A stretch of DNA of 6,453 bases. Source: Clostridiales bacterium (GTDB lineage: Bacteria; Bacillota; Clostridia; Lachnospirales; WQUN01). Below are positions 1-6,340 of the stretch, piece after piece. Location: contig JAISWA010000248.1 of NCBI GenBank assembly GCA_031271275.1, positions 1 through 6,453 of the forward strand, given 5' to 3'. Position 1 is the first letter of the stretch, and each line of letters begins with the position of its first letter. The translations under genes and the position numbers were made by a program. The notes below the pieces were generated by a model. It was not told the origin of the DNA. It saw only the letters and a list, made by a program, of their open reading frames with translations, and searched no databases.

Positions 1-223
1 CCGACGCTTTTCGGGTAATTTCCACCGCCGCTTTCACCACTTCAATATGCTCGCTGTCGTTAAGCGTCGAGATTTCCCCGGTGGTTCCGCACGCCACAAT
101 GGCGTCCGTACCGTTCTCTACCTGAAAGTTTATCAGTCTTTCGTAAGCTTCGTAATTAAAGCTGTCCGCCGCGTCAAACGGCGTGCATACCGCCGTGCCC
201 GCGCCTTTAAAAATCGTAGCCAT
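1..223 (-). CDS. dapA: 4-hydroxy-tetrahydrodipicolinate synthase, N-terminal part (cut by window edge)
   Basis: DapA condenses pyruvate with aspartate semialdehyde, the first committed step of lysine and diaminopimelate synthesis, in the cytoplasm. The 74 visible residues open with MATIFKGAGTAVCTPF, the usual first strand of this TIM-barrel family. The pyruvate-binding motif GTTGE lies at residues 46-50, with the two conserved threonines at 47 and 48, followed by the typical STLNDSEH stretch. The Schiff-base lysine and the rest of the barrel lie beyond the window. The start is supported by a GGGGAGG Shine-Dalgarno sequence at 231-237, seven bases before the ATG. It reads in the same direction as the 515-residue gene but is separated from it by 176 bp that are mostly palindromic repeat, so co-transcription is uncertain. 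Other members of the DapA/NAL aldolase family start similarly, but the GTTGE context and starting strand fit DapA best. Confidence 0.9.
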   Translation of the reverse strand, partial: MATIFKGAGTAVCTPFDAADSFNYEAYERLINFQVENGTDAIVACGTTGEISTLNDSEHIEVVKAAVEITRKAS

Positions 224-261
224 AACATTACCTCCCCTTCAGCTGCCCTATCTTACGCTGT

Positions 262-399
262 AGCGAATCAACTTCAGTTGTAACCATCGTCAGCTATGCA
301 TAGTAAACGGTTCGCTCCCTGCGTTTTCTGCGAAAACGCTACGTCCGCTCACCACAATGCATGTACGCTTCCGATGGTCATAAATTAAGTTGATTCGCT
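262..399. repeat. 138-bp nested palindromic element (MITE-like or long hairpin)
   Basis: The outer arms AGCGAATCAACTT (262-274) and its exact reverse complement (387-399) are perfect over 13 bp. Moving inward symmetrically, ACCATCG at 283-289 pairs with 372-378 after equal 8-base gaps on both sides. ATGCATAGT at 296-304 pairs with 354-362 with one mismatch. GCGTTTTC at 321-328 pairs perfectly with GAAAACGC at 332-339 around a 3-base loop. The element starts immediately after the stop codon of the minus-strand 515-residue gene and ends about 25 bp from the dapA ribosome binding site. No clear target-site duplication flanks it and no ORF lies in it. It could be a miniature inverted-repeat element, a REP/BIME-type repeat or an RNA hairpin that ends or processes the upstream transcript. 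The sequence alone does not decide between these. Confidence 0.75.
321..339. repeat. 8-bp perfect hairpin at the centre of the palindromic element
   Basis: GCGTTTTC and GAAAACGC are separated by TGC, giving a compact stem with a 3-base loop at the apex of the larger nested palindrome. On the minus-strand transcript it would form about 60 bases after the stop codon of the 515-residue gene. No U-tract follows the stem, so it is not a standard intrinsic terminator. Confidence 0.6.
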
Positions 400-1947
400 T
401 TATTCCATCCCCCCGCTTAGCGCGGTGCTTAAAAGCGGCCCGATTTGCGGGTCCTCCAGTATCTTCATATACATTTCCGACACGTCGAGTTCCGTCAACT
501 CGCTCAAGGGCTTCTCGCCGCTGAAGGGCTGGCTGTAAAGCGCGCCAAGCTCCGCGGAATCCTCCCGCAGCAAATACTTAATATTGAAGGACATATCAAC
601 GTCTTCTTCGCCCGTCAATGCAAGGCTTACGTCCGTAAGGTCCGCCTCGATGATTTTATTCTCATAGTCCACCATGGCGGTTCCGGTGATATTAAAATCC
701 ATGCTCATTTCCGCGCCGGCGGAGAAGTTGAGGTTGGACAGGAAGTTCCCGCCGTTACGCCCGGACTTATCCCAGTTGACGTCCCATGAGAGCGTAACGT
801 CCTCCGCTCCGCTTTCCCCGCCCTCCGTCTGTATGATCACCTCGCACTTACTGGCGTAAGTGTCGGGGTCGCTTGGCTGCGACTCAGCCTCCACCGTGAT
901 ATTAACGACGTCGTCCATGCCGTCCGACACCAACAAATTCGCGGTTACCTTGTCAAGGGAAGCCGTATCGCCGTGAAGGTAGATATCCCCGTCGAGGGCT
1001 ACGTCCTCCCCTGACGAATTAACGGCAAAGCCCGTTAAAATATCCAACCGGGCAACATTTTCGCCCACCACGTACACTTTTATGGAAACATCCTGATTAA
1101 ACGAAATATCGTCGAGCGCCATTTCCGCCAGTTCGGTATACTGTAGGGCAATATCTTCCGTCAGCGCCATGGAATCTATTGAAATTTGCGTCACGTCGCG
1201 GAAATACGCGTTAAGCTCGGCGGCGGGAATGGTGACATTGTAGACGTCGCCGTTATATTCCTTCCCTTCGAAAGAATAACTTTCCTTCCCTTCGGAAGTG
1301 TACGCGGCGCTTTCCGCCAACTGCTGTGTGCGTGCCCTTATACTTTCCGTATCGGCCGTCTGCGGGGCATATGCGCGGTTAATCATCTGCGAGTATACCT
1401 TATAAAACTCCTCCTGCGCCGTTTCGTCCATAGGCGCGGAATAATCGGCGAACATGGAAGCGTTGATTTCCTCGCTAATACGGCGCGGGTCAATCGTAAG
1501 CAAGTAATCGAACGCCTGCGGCACGTTTACGCCCATTTTGTCGGCGTCGCCGTAAAGGTACACCGAAGCAAGGGGCGTTACCGCCATGTTCACGGACAAA
1601 TTGTTTTCAATCTTCCCCATACTGCCACGGGAAGTGTTTTTCACCGTAAACATGGGCAGCGCGCCAAACAGCGACTGAATCGACGCGTCAACCGCCGACC
1701 CGCCCAAGTCAATGCGGTTTATCCCGAAAGTATAGTCCTGATACCAATTTCCGTTGACAAGCTCTTTATACAGCGCGGCAAGGCTGTTCCCCCCGCCTTC
1801 CGTTTCCGCGAAGACATTTGAAACGGCGCTTAAAACCGCCGTCTTCGGGTCGCGGGCAACGCCCTTGCCCATAAGCATAATAACCCCTATTATTACGACG
1901 GCTATAACCGCGCACGCCGCGGCGGCTATTCCTATTTTTTTCGCCAT
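400..1947 (-). CDS. Membrane-anchored extracytoplasmic protein of unknown function
   Basis: The 515-residue product starts with MAKK and a hydrophobic segment at about residues 5-27 rich in Ala, Ile and Val, with no cleavage site I trust. It is therefore probably a single-pass protein with its body outside the cytoplasm. Cys12 sits inside the hydrophobic run without a convincing lipobox. The body (about 30-515) is acidic, Ser/Asp/Glu-rich and alternates short beta-type strands with polar turns. A short helical region with a Gln/Glu/Ala-rich composition lies near residues 180-220. I do not recognise a named domain; a lipid- or peptide-carrying beta fold of the LolA/LppX kind is conceivable but unproven. 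The start is well supported: AGGAGGAG at 1955-1962 lies seven bases before ATG, and a near-consensus promoter lies upstream. It is transcribed away from the CCA-enzyme gene and towards dapA, and its stop codon abuts the palindromic element. Confidence 0.85.
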   Translation of the reverse strand: MAKKIGIAAAACAVIAVVIIGVIMLMGKGVARDPKTAVLSAVSNVFAETEGGGNSLAALYKELVNGNWYQDYTFGINRIDLGGSAVDASIQSLFGALPMFTVKNTSRGSMGKIENNLSVNMAVTPLASVYLYGDADKMGVNVPQAFDYLLTIDPRRISEEINASMFADYSAPMDETAQEEFYKVYSQMINRAYAPQTADTESIRARTQQLAESAAYTSEGKESYSFEGKEYNGDVYNVTIPAAELNAYFRDVTQISIDSMALTEDIALQYTELAEMALDDISFNQDVSIKVYVVGENVARLDILTGFAVNSSGEDVALDGDIYLHGDTASLDKVTANLLVSDGMDDVVNITVEAESQPSDPDTYASKCEVIIQTEGGESGAEDVTLSWDVNWDKSGRNGGNFLSNLNFSAGAEMSMDFNITGTAMVDYENKIIEADLTDVSLALTGEEDVDMSFNIKYLLREDSAELGALYSQPFSGEKPLSELTELDVSEMYMKILEDPQIGPLLSTALSGGME

Positions 1948-1981
1948 GTTTCCACTCCTCCTGTGGTTTAAAATATTGCTG

Positions 1982-2010
1982 ATAATATTTAATTATTCGG
2001 GGGCTGTCAA
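1982..2010 (-). promoter_or_regulatory. Sigma-A-type promoter for the 515-residue gene
   Basis: On the minus strand a perfect -35 box TTGACA (2005-2010) is followed by a 17-base spacer and the -10 box TATTAT (1982-1987), which matches TATAAT at five of six positions. Transcription would begin near 1975, leaving a leader of about 28 bases that contains the Shine-Dalgarno sequence. The -35 box lies only two bases before the ATG of the divergent CCA-enzyme gene and next to its ribosome binding site, so initiation here overlaps the start region of that gene. Confidence 0.75.
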
Positions 2011-2012
2011 AT

Positions 2013-3227
2013 ATGCCTGTCATTTTGCCCGCTAACGTAAAATTTATTATAGACGCGCTTTATGGCGCGGGTTTTGAGGCTTACGCCGTGGGCGGCTGCG
2101 TGCGCGACAGGCTGTTGGGCGCGGAGCCGAAGGACTGGGACATTGCCACCTCCGCGACTCCGGCGCAGGTGAAAGAAATTTTCCGCCGGACGGTTGATAC
2201 GGGGATTAAACACGGGACTGTCACGGTTTTACTGGAACGCTGCGCCTATGAAGTCACCACCTACCGGGTGGACGGCGCTTATTTGGACGGGCGCAGGCCG
2301 TCGGAAGTGACGTTCGCCTCGCGCATCGGGGACGATTTGAGCCGCCGGGATTTTACCATGAACGCAATCGCCTATAACGGCCGCGACGGCTTCGTAGACC
2401 CCTTCGGGGGAGCGGAGGACATTAAAAACAAAATAATCCGCTGTGTGGGCGAAGCGTCGCAGCGCTTTAACGAGGACGCGCTGAGGATGTTGCGCGCCGT
2501 CCGGTTCGCTTCGCAACTGGGTTTTGAAATCGAGCCGCAGACGCTTTCCGCCATCCAGCCGTTGGCGCGGAAGCTTGCGCTTATCAGCGCGGAACGTATC
2601 CGCGAGGAGCTGACAAAGCTGCTGCTTGGGGCGCGCCCGCAAGCGCTGTGTCTTTTCCGGGTAAACCTACCCATTCAGTATGTTTTGTTTGGAAGGGAAT
2701 ACCCAGGGGATATGTTAGAGAAAGCCGCTCAAATAGCGGCTTGCCCCAAAGTAACTGCCCTGGTGTACGCGCTTTTTTTGTTAAATTATGGTGCAGAATC
2801 CGTTAAAATTTTGCGCGATTTACGCTTCGACAATAAAACTGCGCGGGAGATTTCGGAATACATCCGGCTGCTGCCGCCGCGCCTGGAAAACGATTCTTAC
2901 GCGATAAAAAAAAACCTGCGGGGACTGTCGGCGGATCATTTTTTCAAGCTGCTTACTTTAAAGGAAATCTTGGAGCCGGAGAAGGCGGCGGAATTCCACG
3001 CAATCCGCGCGGCGGCGGAGGGGATATTGGCAAGGGGGGAATGCTTTTCCATCAGGCAGCTCGCGGTCAACGGCGATGATTTAATCGCGGCGGGAATCGC
3101 GGACGGCAAAGCCGTGGGCGCAGCGCTTGAGTCGCTGCTTGACAGGGTGTTGCGCGACCCGTCGGCTAATACGCGCGCGCGTTTGCTGACGGAGATTCCT
3201 CGCTTCGCCCGGAATGACGGCCCATAG
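2013..3227 (+). CDS. cca: CCA-adding tRNA nucleotidyltransferase (class II)
   Basis: The enzyme adds or repairs the 3'-terminal CCA of tRNAs without a nucleic acid template, in the cytoplasm. The head domain is intact: GGCVRD at residues 27-32, the metal-binding DWD at 41-43, the RRDFTMNAIAY motif at 111-121, DPFGG at 129-133, and EDALRMLRAVRFASQLGF at 154-171, which covers the nucleotide-recognition motif. The tail at about 345-390 (SIRQLAVNGDDLIAAG, then NTRARLL) matches the usual tRNA-binding C-terminal helices. The middle region has no HD metal motif: LLNYG (252-256) stands where many longer clostridial homologues carry HDIG. At 404 residues it resembles the shorter, HD-less type. The start has a weak GGGGG Shine-Dalgarno at 1999-2003. 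The final ten residues, IPRFARNDGP, come from an intergenic repeat that runs into the gene. Poly(A) polymerase I shares these head motifs, but a CCA enzyme is more likely given the lineage. Confidence 0.88.
   Translation: MPVILPANVKFIIDALYGAGFEAYAVGGCVRDRLLGAEPKDWDIATSATPAQVKEIFRRTVDTGIKHGTVTVLLERCAYEVTTYRVDGAYLDGRRPSEVTFASRIGDDLSRRDFTMNAIAYNGRDGFVDPFGGAEDIKNKIIRCVGEASQRFNEDALRMLRAVRFASQLGFEIEPQTLSAIQPLARKLALISAERIREELTKLLLGARPQALCLFRVNLPIQYVLFGREYPGDMLEKAAQIAACPKVTALVYALFLLNYGAESVKILRDLRFDNKTAREISEYIRLLPPRLENDSYAIKKNLRGLSADHFFKLLTLKEILEPEKAAEFHAIRAAAEGILARGECFSIRQLAVNGDDLIAAGIADGKAVGAALESLLDRVLRDPSANTRARLLTEIPRFARNDGP
3194..3218 (+). repeat. 25-bp interspersed repeat, copy 1
   Basis: The stretch begins GATTCCTCGCTTCGCCCGG and ends AATGAC. 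Its reverse complement matches 6316-6340 at 21 of 25 positions, so the window holds two inverted copies about 3.1 kb apart. This copy overlaps the last codons of the CCA-enzyme gene and its final eight bases (GGAATGAC) begin the 23-bp tandem array that follows. Short repeats of this general look are scattered in many bacterial genomes, from memory; copy number in this genome cannot be judged here. Confidence 0.7.
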
Positions 3228-3302
3228 CATTTCGGAATGACGGCCCATAGCATTTCGGAATGACAACCCATAGCCTTACGGAATGACGACCCATAGCATT
3301 AC
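3211..3302 (+). repeat. 23-bp tandem array, four units
   Basis: Four head-to-tail 23-bp units occupy 3211-3233, 3234-3256, 3257-3279 and 3280-3302. Each begins GGAATGAC and contains CCCATAGC. Units 1 and 2 are identical; unit 3 differs from them at four positions and unit 4 at two. The first unit encodes the last residues and stop codon of the CCA enzyme (TAG at 3225-3227). The array has no spacers and is not a CRISPR. It fills the first half of the gap before the CotS-family gene. Confidence 0.9.
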
Positions 3303-3349
3303 GGTTCACTGAATAACAACCGCCCATAAGGCGGCGCAAACAGACTCCG

Positions 3350-3355
3350 TATAAT
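3350..3355 (+). promoter_or_regulatory. Possible -10 element upstream of the CotS-family gene
   Basis: A perfect TATAAT lies 73 bases before the start codon at 3429, in the only non-repetitive part of this gap. No acceptable -35 box is found 16-18 bases upstream and there is no extended TG motif. It is therefore only a weak candidate. A sporulation sigma factor would be expected for a coat gene, but I found no convincing sigma-E, -G or -K pair. Confidence 0.25.
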
Positions 3356-3428
3356 TCGTCCGTTAATCTCATATAGTTTTTAAAGATATGTTGGAGATTA
3401 GCATTACGCGATTTGCGGAGGTACGCCA

Positions 3429-4400
3429 ATGGGTGAATTAAACTCGGCGGTTTTAAAACAATTTGGCTTGCGCGTCGGGAAGGTATCTCGCGAAAAGGCT
3501 TACTTTATATGCGAAACGCCCGAAGGCGCGTATAGGGTGAGCAAAACGGCGGACACCCCCGGCCGTATTTTTTTTATGCACGAGCTGAAAGAGCGTTTGA
3601 CGGGCGCGGGCTTCCCGTGGGTGGACAGATACGCGGTCGCGCTGACCGGCGAACCCTTCGCGACTGCCGGGGGCGACCGGTATGTGATGACCGCGTTTAC
3701 ACCGCGCCGGGAATCGGACTTTACCGATTTCATCGATTTTTCGCGGGTGGTGGAGGCGGTAGCCCGTTGGCACAGTTTGGCGCGGGCGGTCGATTTCAGC
3801 CCAAAAGCCGCCGTTATGATACCGGCGCAGACCTTGCCGGAAATTTTCCGCAAGCAGACGTCGGAGTTGGCGGCCACCCGTAAGCGCGTGAGCCGTCAGG
3901 CGCGGCTTTCTGACTTCGACGTGCTTTTTATCAAAAACGCCAACCATTACATGGCGCAAATGAACAAAGCCGCCGCCGCGTTGGAAGCGACCGGATATGG
4001 CGCGCGCAAAGCGCTTGCCCTTTCGGAAAAACACATCTGCCACAATTCCCTTAAGGAAGAATACCTGCCCGTTTCCGGCGAGCAGGTATGGGTCACCCAT
4101 TATTCGGAAGCTTGCGTTGACCTGCAGCTTATCGACCTTTGCGGGCTTATACGCCGTTACGTGCAGCGCACGGGGCTGTGCGCGAGGCCCCTTGCCAATT
4201 TATTGGAAATTTACAGCCGCTTCGCCCCGCTCGGGCAGGGGGATGTTGAAATTTTGCGCGCGATGCTGCTTTACCCCTACCCTTTCATTAAAATAACCAG
4301 TCAGTATTACAGCAAAAAACGTTCGTGGACGCCCAACGCAATCACGAACCGTATGCAGCAGGCGCTGCTTGAGCGGGATATTTACGAAAAATATATATAG
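3429..4400 (+). CDS. CotS-family spore coat protein, kinase-like fold
   Basis: The 323-residue product matches the CotS/YutH-type family, which has an aminoglycoside-phosphotransferase-like fold and whose known members associate with the spore coat. Family features are the opening AVLKQFGLRVGKVSREKAYF (residues 7-26), the hinge-like GDRYVMTAF (82-90), the helix with ARWHSLARAVDF (112-123), the ICHNSLKEEYL loop (203-213), VDLQLIDLCGLIRRY (230-244) and the tail LLYPYPFIKITSQYYSKKRSW (280-300). The length is typical. In true kinases of this fold the loop reads H-G-D with a catalytic aspartate; here it is H205-N206-S207, and the later metal-binding Asp position reads HYSEA (224-228). Phosphotransfer therefore seems unlikely. 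The start is supported by GGAGG at 3417-3421, seven bases before ATG. Its neighbours are a CCA enzyme upstream and a PEGA membrane protein downstream, separated by a promoter, so it may be transcribed alone. Confidence 0.82.
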   Translation: MGELNSAVLKQFGLRVGKVSREKAYFICETPEGAYRVSKTADTPGRIFFMHELKERLTGAGFPWVDRYAVALTGEPFATAGGDRYVMTAFTPRRESDFTDFIDFSRVVEAVARWHSLARAVDFSPKAAVMIPAQTLPEIFRKQTSELAATRKRVSRQARLSDFDVLFIKNANHYMAQMNKAAAALEATGYGARKALALSEKHICHNSLKEEYLPVSGEQVWVTHYSEACVDLQLIDLCGLIRRYVQRTGLCARPLANLLEIYSRFAPLGQGDVEILRAMLLYPYPFIKITSQYYSKKRSWTPNAITNRMQQALLERDIYEKYI

Positions 4401-4405
4401 CATCC

Positions 4406-4434
4406 TTGAAATTCTTATTTTCGCCCGTTATACT
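4406..4434 (+). promoter_or_regulatory. Sigma-A-type promoter for the PEGA protein gene
   Basis: TTGAAA (4406-4411) and TATACT (4429-4434) are separated by exactly 17 bases, and each matches consensus at five of six positions. Transcription would start near 4441, about 26 bases before the ATG at 4467. The -35 box begins only six bases after the stop codon of the CotS-family gene, so the PEGA gene need not depend on transcription through it. Confidence 0.7.
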
Positions 4435-4466
4435 CTGGACGCGTCAATTACTTCCAGAGGTGTTCC

Positions 4467-6302
4467 ATGCCCGATCCGCGCTACCCAAGAGACCATTCAA
4501 GCTCCGGCGAACCGCGCCGCCCGCGCAAACGGGAATATGACGGCGTTATTTACGAGCCTTCCGAAAGCGCGAGAAGGATGTCGGAACGCGGACGCCCCGT
4601 TAACGCCGCCTCCAATCCCCCTCGCCGCAGACCCGCCCCCCGCCCCCCGGAAAAACCCAAAACCAAGCTCGCGGTCTTTTACATCCTCACGCTTGTAGCG
4701 GGCGTCGCCGTCTGCCTGGTGCTTTTTTCCATGGCTTTCCAGGCTATGACCCAAAACGGTTCGCCCATCAGGGGGACGGTTGAGCCGACACAGACAAGCC
4801 AAATACTCGGCATCGGCGACAACGACGGCGAAACGCAGGTTTCCACCGGCATGATAACGCAAATGAACAATACCGACCGGGAGCTTACCCTGCTCGATAT
4901 CAATTCAAACCGCCCGCTGAGTTTCGCGGCGACGGAAGCCACCGCCATTAAAAACCGCTACGGAACGCCCATAGCGTTCCACGAGCTTTCCCCGGGGGAC
5001 ATCGTGGACGCGTCTTACGACGAAAAAACCATGAAGTTGGAAGCGCTTTCGGAAAACACCTATACCAACGAGCTGAGGAACAAGCGCGACGTGGCGATTG
5101 ACATGGAGAACTGGACGATAAAAACCGGCAACGACGAATATAAATTTAACAGCCAGACGCTGGTGCTATACCGGGGCGAGCCGTACCCCATCGGGCAGAT
5201 TACGAATTCCGACATGGTGACGCTGACCGAATACAACAAGACCGTCTGGCGCGTGACGTTGGAGTCGAGCCACGGCTTCCTCGCCATAGAAAACGCCGGT
5301 CAAGTGGTGGGCGGCACGGTCGCAATCGACAGCTCCTATTTTAAGGGACTGGATGAAATCGACGGGCCGGTCGTGCTTTCGGAAGGCACGCACCGCGTCG
5401 TAATAGAAGGGTATAACATAGACCAATTCATCAAAGACGCCACCATCCGCCCCAACGAAACGACGGTTATCGACCTGGCGGATACGCAGGCGAAGTCCGC
5501 GTATTTGCGCGTTCTCCCAAGCGAGGAAGACAGCATCGTAATCATTGACGGCGTAGAAGTGGACGCGCTGCTCCCCACGGAAGTCACCTTCGGGGAGCAT
5601 ACCATCCGCGTGGAAAAGGACGGCTTTACCCCCGTAGAACAAGTCGTGACCGTCACCCGCCCCGAAGCGGAGGTTCCCATCCAGTTGGAAAAAATAATCA
5701 CCAAAAGCCGCGTTACCGTTAATACCGAACCGGCGCAGGTGGAAATTTACATCGACAACGTATTCGTGGGGTATTCCCCCCTGACTTACGACTGCGATTC
5801 CGGCGCGCACACCATCACGGGAACCAAGCCCGGCTACCAAAGCCGGACCATCGAAATAGACGCCGTGGAAGGCGATAACACGTATCTGTTATATTTATTC
5901 CCCATAACGGAAGACCCGCTTTCCGGGCTGCCGTCAAACCCGGCGCAACCGTCGCCGTCGCAGAATTATTTCCCAACCCCCGCGCCGTCGCAAAATTATT
6001 TCCCTACCCCGTCGCCGTCGCAAAATTATTTCCCGACCCCGTCGCCGGTGCAAAATTATTTCGCAACGCCCACACCCGCGCAAAACTACTATGTCTCCCC
6101 CACGCCCGCGCAGAATTATTATGTTTCCCCCACGCCCGACCCGGCAAGCGCGCAGCCCACGTCCGCGCCTCCGACGCCGACCGCCTATGACCCCTTCGCG
6201 CCCATACCGCCCGGCGACCCGTTCTTTACGAACCCGGGGACGGCGCCCACGCAAGCGCCGTTTACCCCGTTCGTCCCTACCGGTGAGGCGAACCCATTAT
6301 AG
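4467..6302 (+). CDS. Single-pass membrane protein with PEGA-type domains and a Pro/Tyr-rich repetitive tail
   Basis: The 611-residue product has a basic, proline-rich cytoplasmic tail (1-67), a transmembrane helix (about 68-92) and an extracytoplasmic part. Residues 127-195 and 205-267 look like two related small beta domains, each with a late aspartate-valine/isoleucine turn (PGDIV, NSDMV). Residues 269-338 resemble a divergent PEGA domain (SEGTHRVVIEGY). Two clearer PEGA-type domains follow at 342-408 (IIDGVEV, FGEHTIRVEKDGF) and 412-478 (EIYIDNVFVGYSPLTY, GAHTITGTKPGY). PEGA domains are associated with surface or envelope proteins, but their ligand is generally unknown. The tail (about 485-611) is rich in Pro, Thr and Ser and holds six decapeptide repeats built on QNYF or QNYY. 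No LPXTG or other sorting signal is visible. The start has GAGGTG at 4457-4462, slightly close to the ATG. A structural role in the envelope is inference. Confidence 0.85.
   Translation: MPDPRYPRDHSSSGEPRRPRKREYDGVIYEPSESARRMSERGRPVNAASNPPRRRPAPRPPEKPKTKLAVFYILTLVAGVAVCLVLFSMAFQAMTQNGSPIRGTVEPTQTSQILGIGDNDGETQVSTGMITQMNNTDRELTLLDINSNRPLSFAATEATAIKNRYGTPIAFHELSPGDIVDASYDEKTMKLEALSENTYTNELRNKRDVAIDMENWTIKTGNDEYKFNSQTLVLYRGEPYPIGQITNSDMVTLTEYNKTVWRVTLESSHGFLAIENAGQVVGGTVAIDSSYFKGLDEIDGPVVLSEGTHRVVIEGYNIDQFIKDATIRPNETTVIDLADTQAKSAYLRVLPSEEDSIVIIDGVEVDALLPTEVTFGEHTIRVEKDGFTPVEQVVTVTRPEAEVPIQLEKIITKSRVTVNTEPAQVEIYIDNVFVGYSPLTYDCDSGAHTITGTKPGYQSRTIEIDAVEGDNTYLLYLFPITEDPLSGLPSNPAQPSPSQNYFPTPAPSQNYFPTPSPSQNYFPTPSPVQNYFATPTPAQNYYVSPTPAQNYYVSPTPDPASAQPTSAPPTPTAYDPFAPIPPGDPFFTNPGTAPTQAPFTPFVPTGEANPL
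5961..6140 (+). repeat. 30-bp in-frame tandem repeat, six units, encoding QNYF/QNYY decapeptides
   Basis: Six units of 30 bp start at 5961, 5991, 6021, 6051, 6081 and 6111 and encode residues 499-558 of the PEGA protein. Units 1-3 read QNYFPTP plus a Pro-Ser-type linker, unit 4 reads QNYFATPTPA, and units 5-6 read QNYYVSPTP. Units 1-3 are close at the DNA level while units 5-6 form a second subtype, which suggests stepwise duplication. The period is a multiple of three, so gain or loss of units would keep the frame. Confidence 0.92.
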
Positions 6303-6315
6303 ACACAGCATTAAG

Positions 6316-6340
6316 GTCATTCTGAGCAAAGCGAAGAATC
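6316..6340 (-). repeat. 25-bp interspersed repeat, copy 2 (inverted)
   Basis: The stretch begins GTCATTCTGAGCAAAGCG on the plus strand and matches the reverse complement of 3194-3218 with four differences. It starts 14 bases after the stop codon of the PEGA gene. Its GCGAAGAATC end continues into the 17-bp tandem array. Confidence 0.7.

Noticed and set aside
47..283. Plus-strand open frame opposite the start of dapA
   Set aside because: It is antisense to the clear DapA N-terminus and runs into the palindromic element.
224..399. Lysine riboswitch upstream of dapA
   Set aside because: The leader is about the right length, but I see none of the conserved lysine-riboswitch core motifs; the visible structure is a symmetric palindrome.
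1186..1821. Plus-strand open frame (211 codons) opposite the 515-residue gene
   Set aside because: The product is Arg/His/Val-rich as expected of an antisense shadow, and the minus-strand gene has a promoter, a Shine-Dalgarno sequence and a membrane anchor.
3211..3302. CRISPR array
   Set aside because: The units are contiguous with no unique spacers, and no cas gene is present; the same applies to 6326-6411.
3320..3334. CCGCC/GGCGG hairpin as an intrinsic terminator of the CCA-enzyme gene
   Set aside because: The stem is only 5 bp and no T-tract follows it.
3310..3340. TGAATA as a sigma-G-type -35 box for the CotS-family gene
   Set aside because: No CATACTA-like -10 sequence lies at the required 17-18 base distance.
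5166..5840. Long minus-strand open frame (224 codons) inside the PEGA gene
   Set aside because: It is antisense to a well-supported gene, has no ribosome binding site I trust and shows no recognisable motif; the codon bias of the sense gene explains the open frame.
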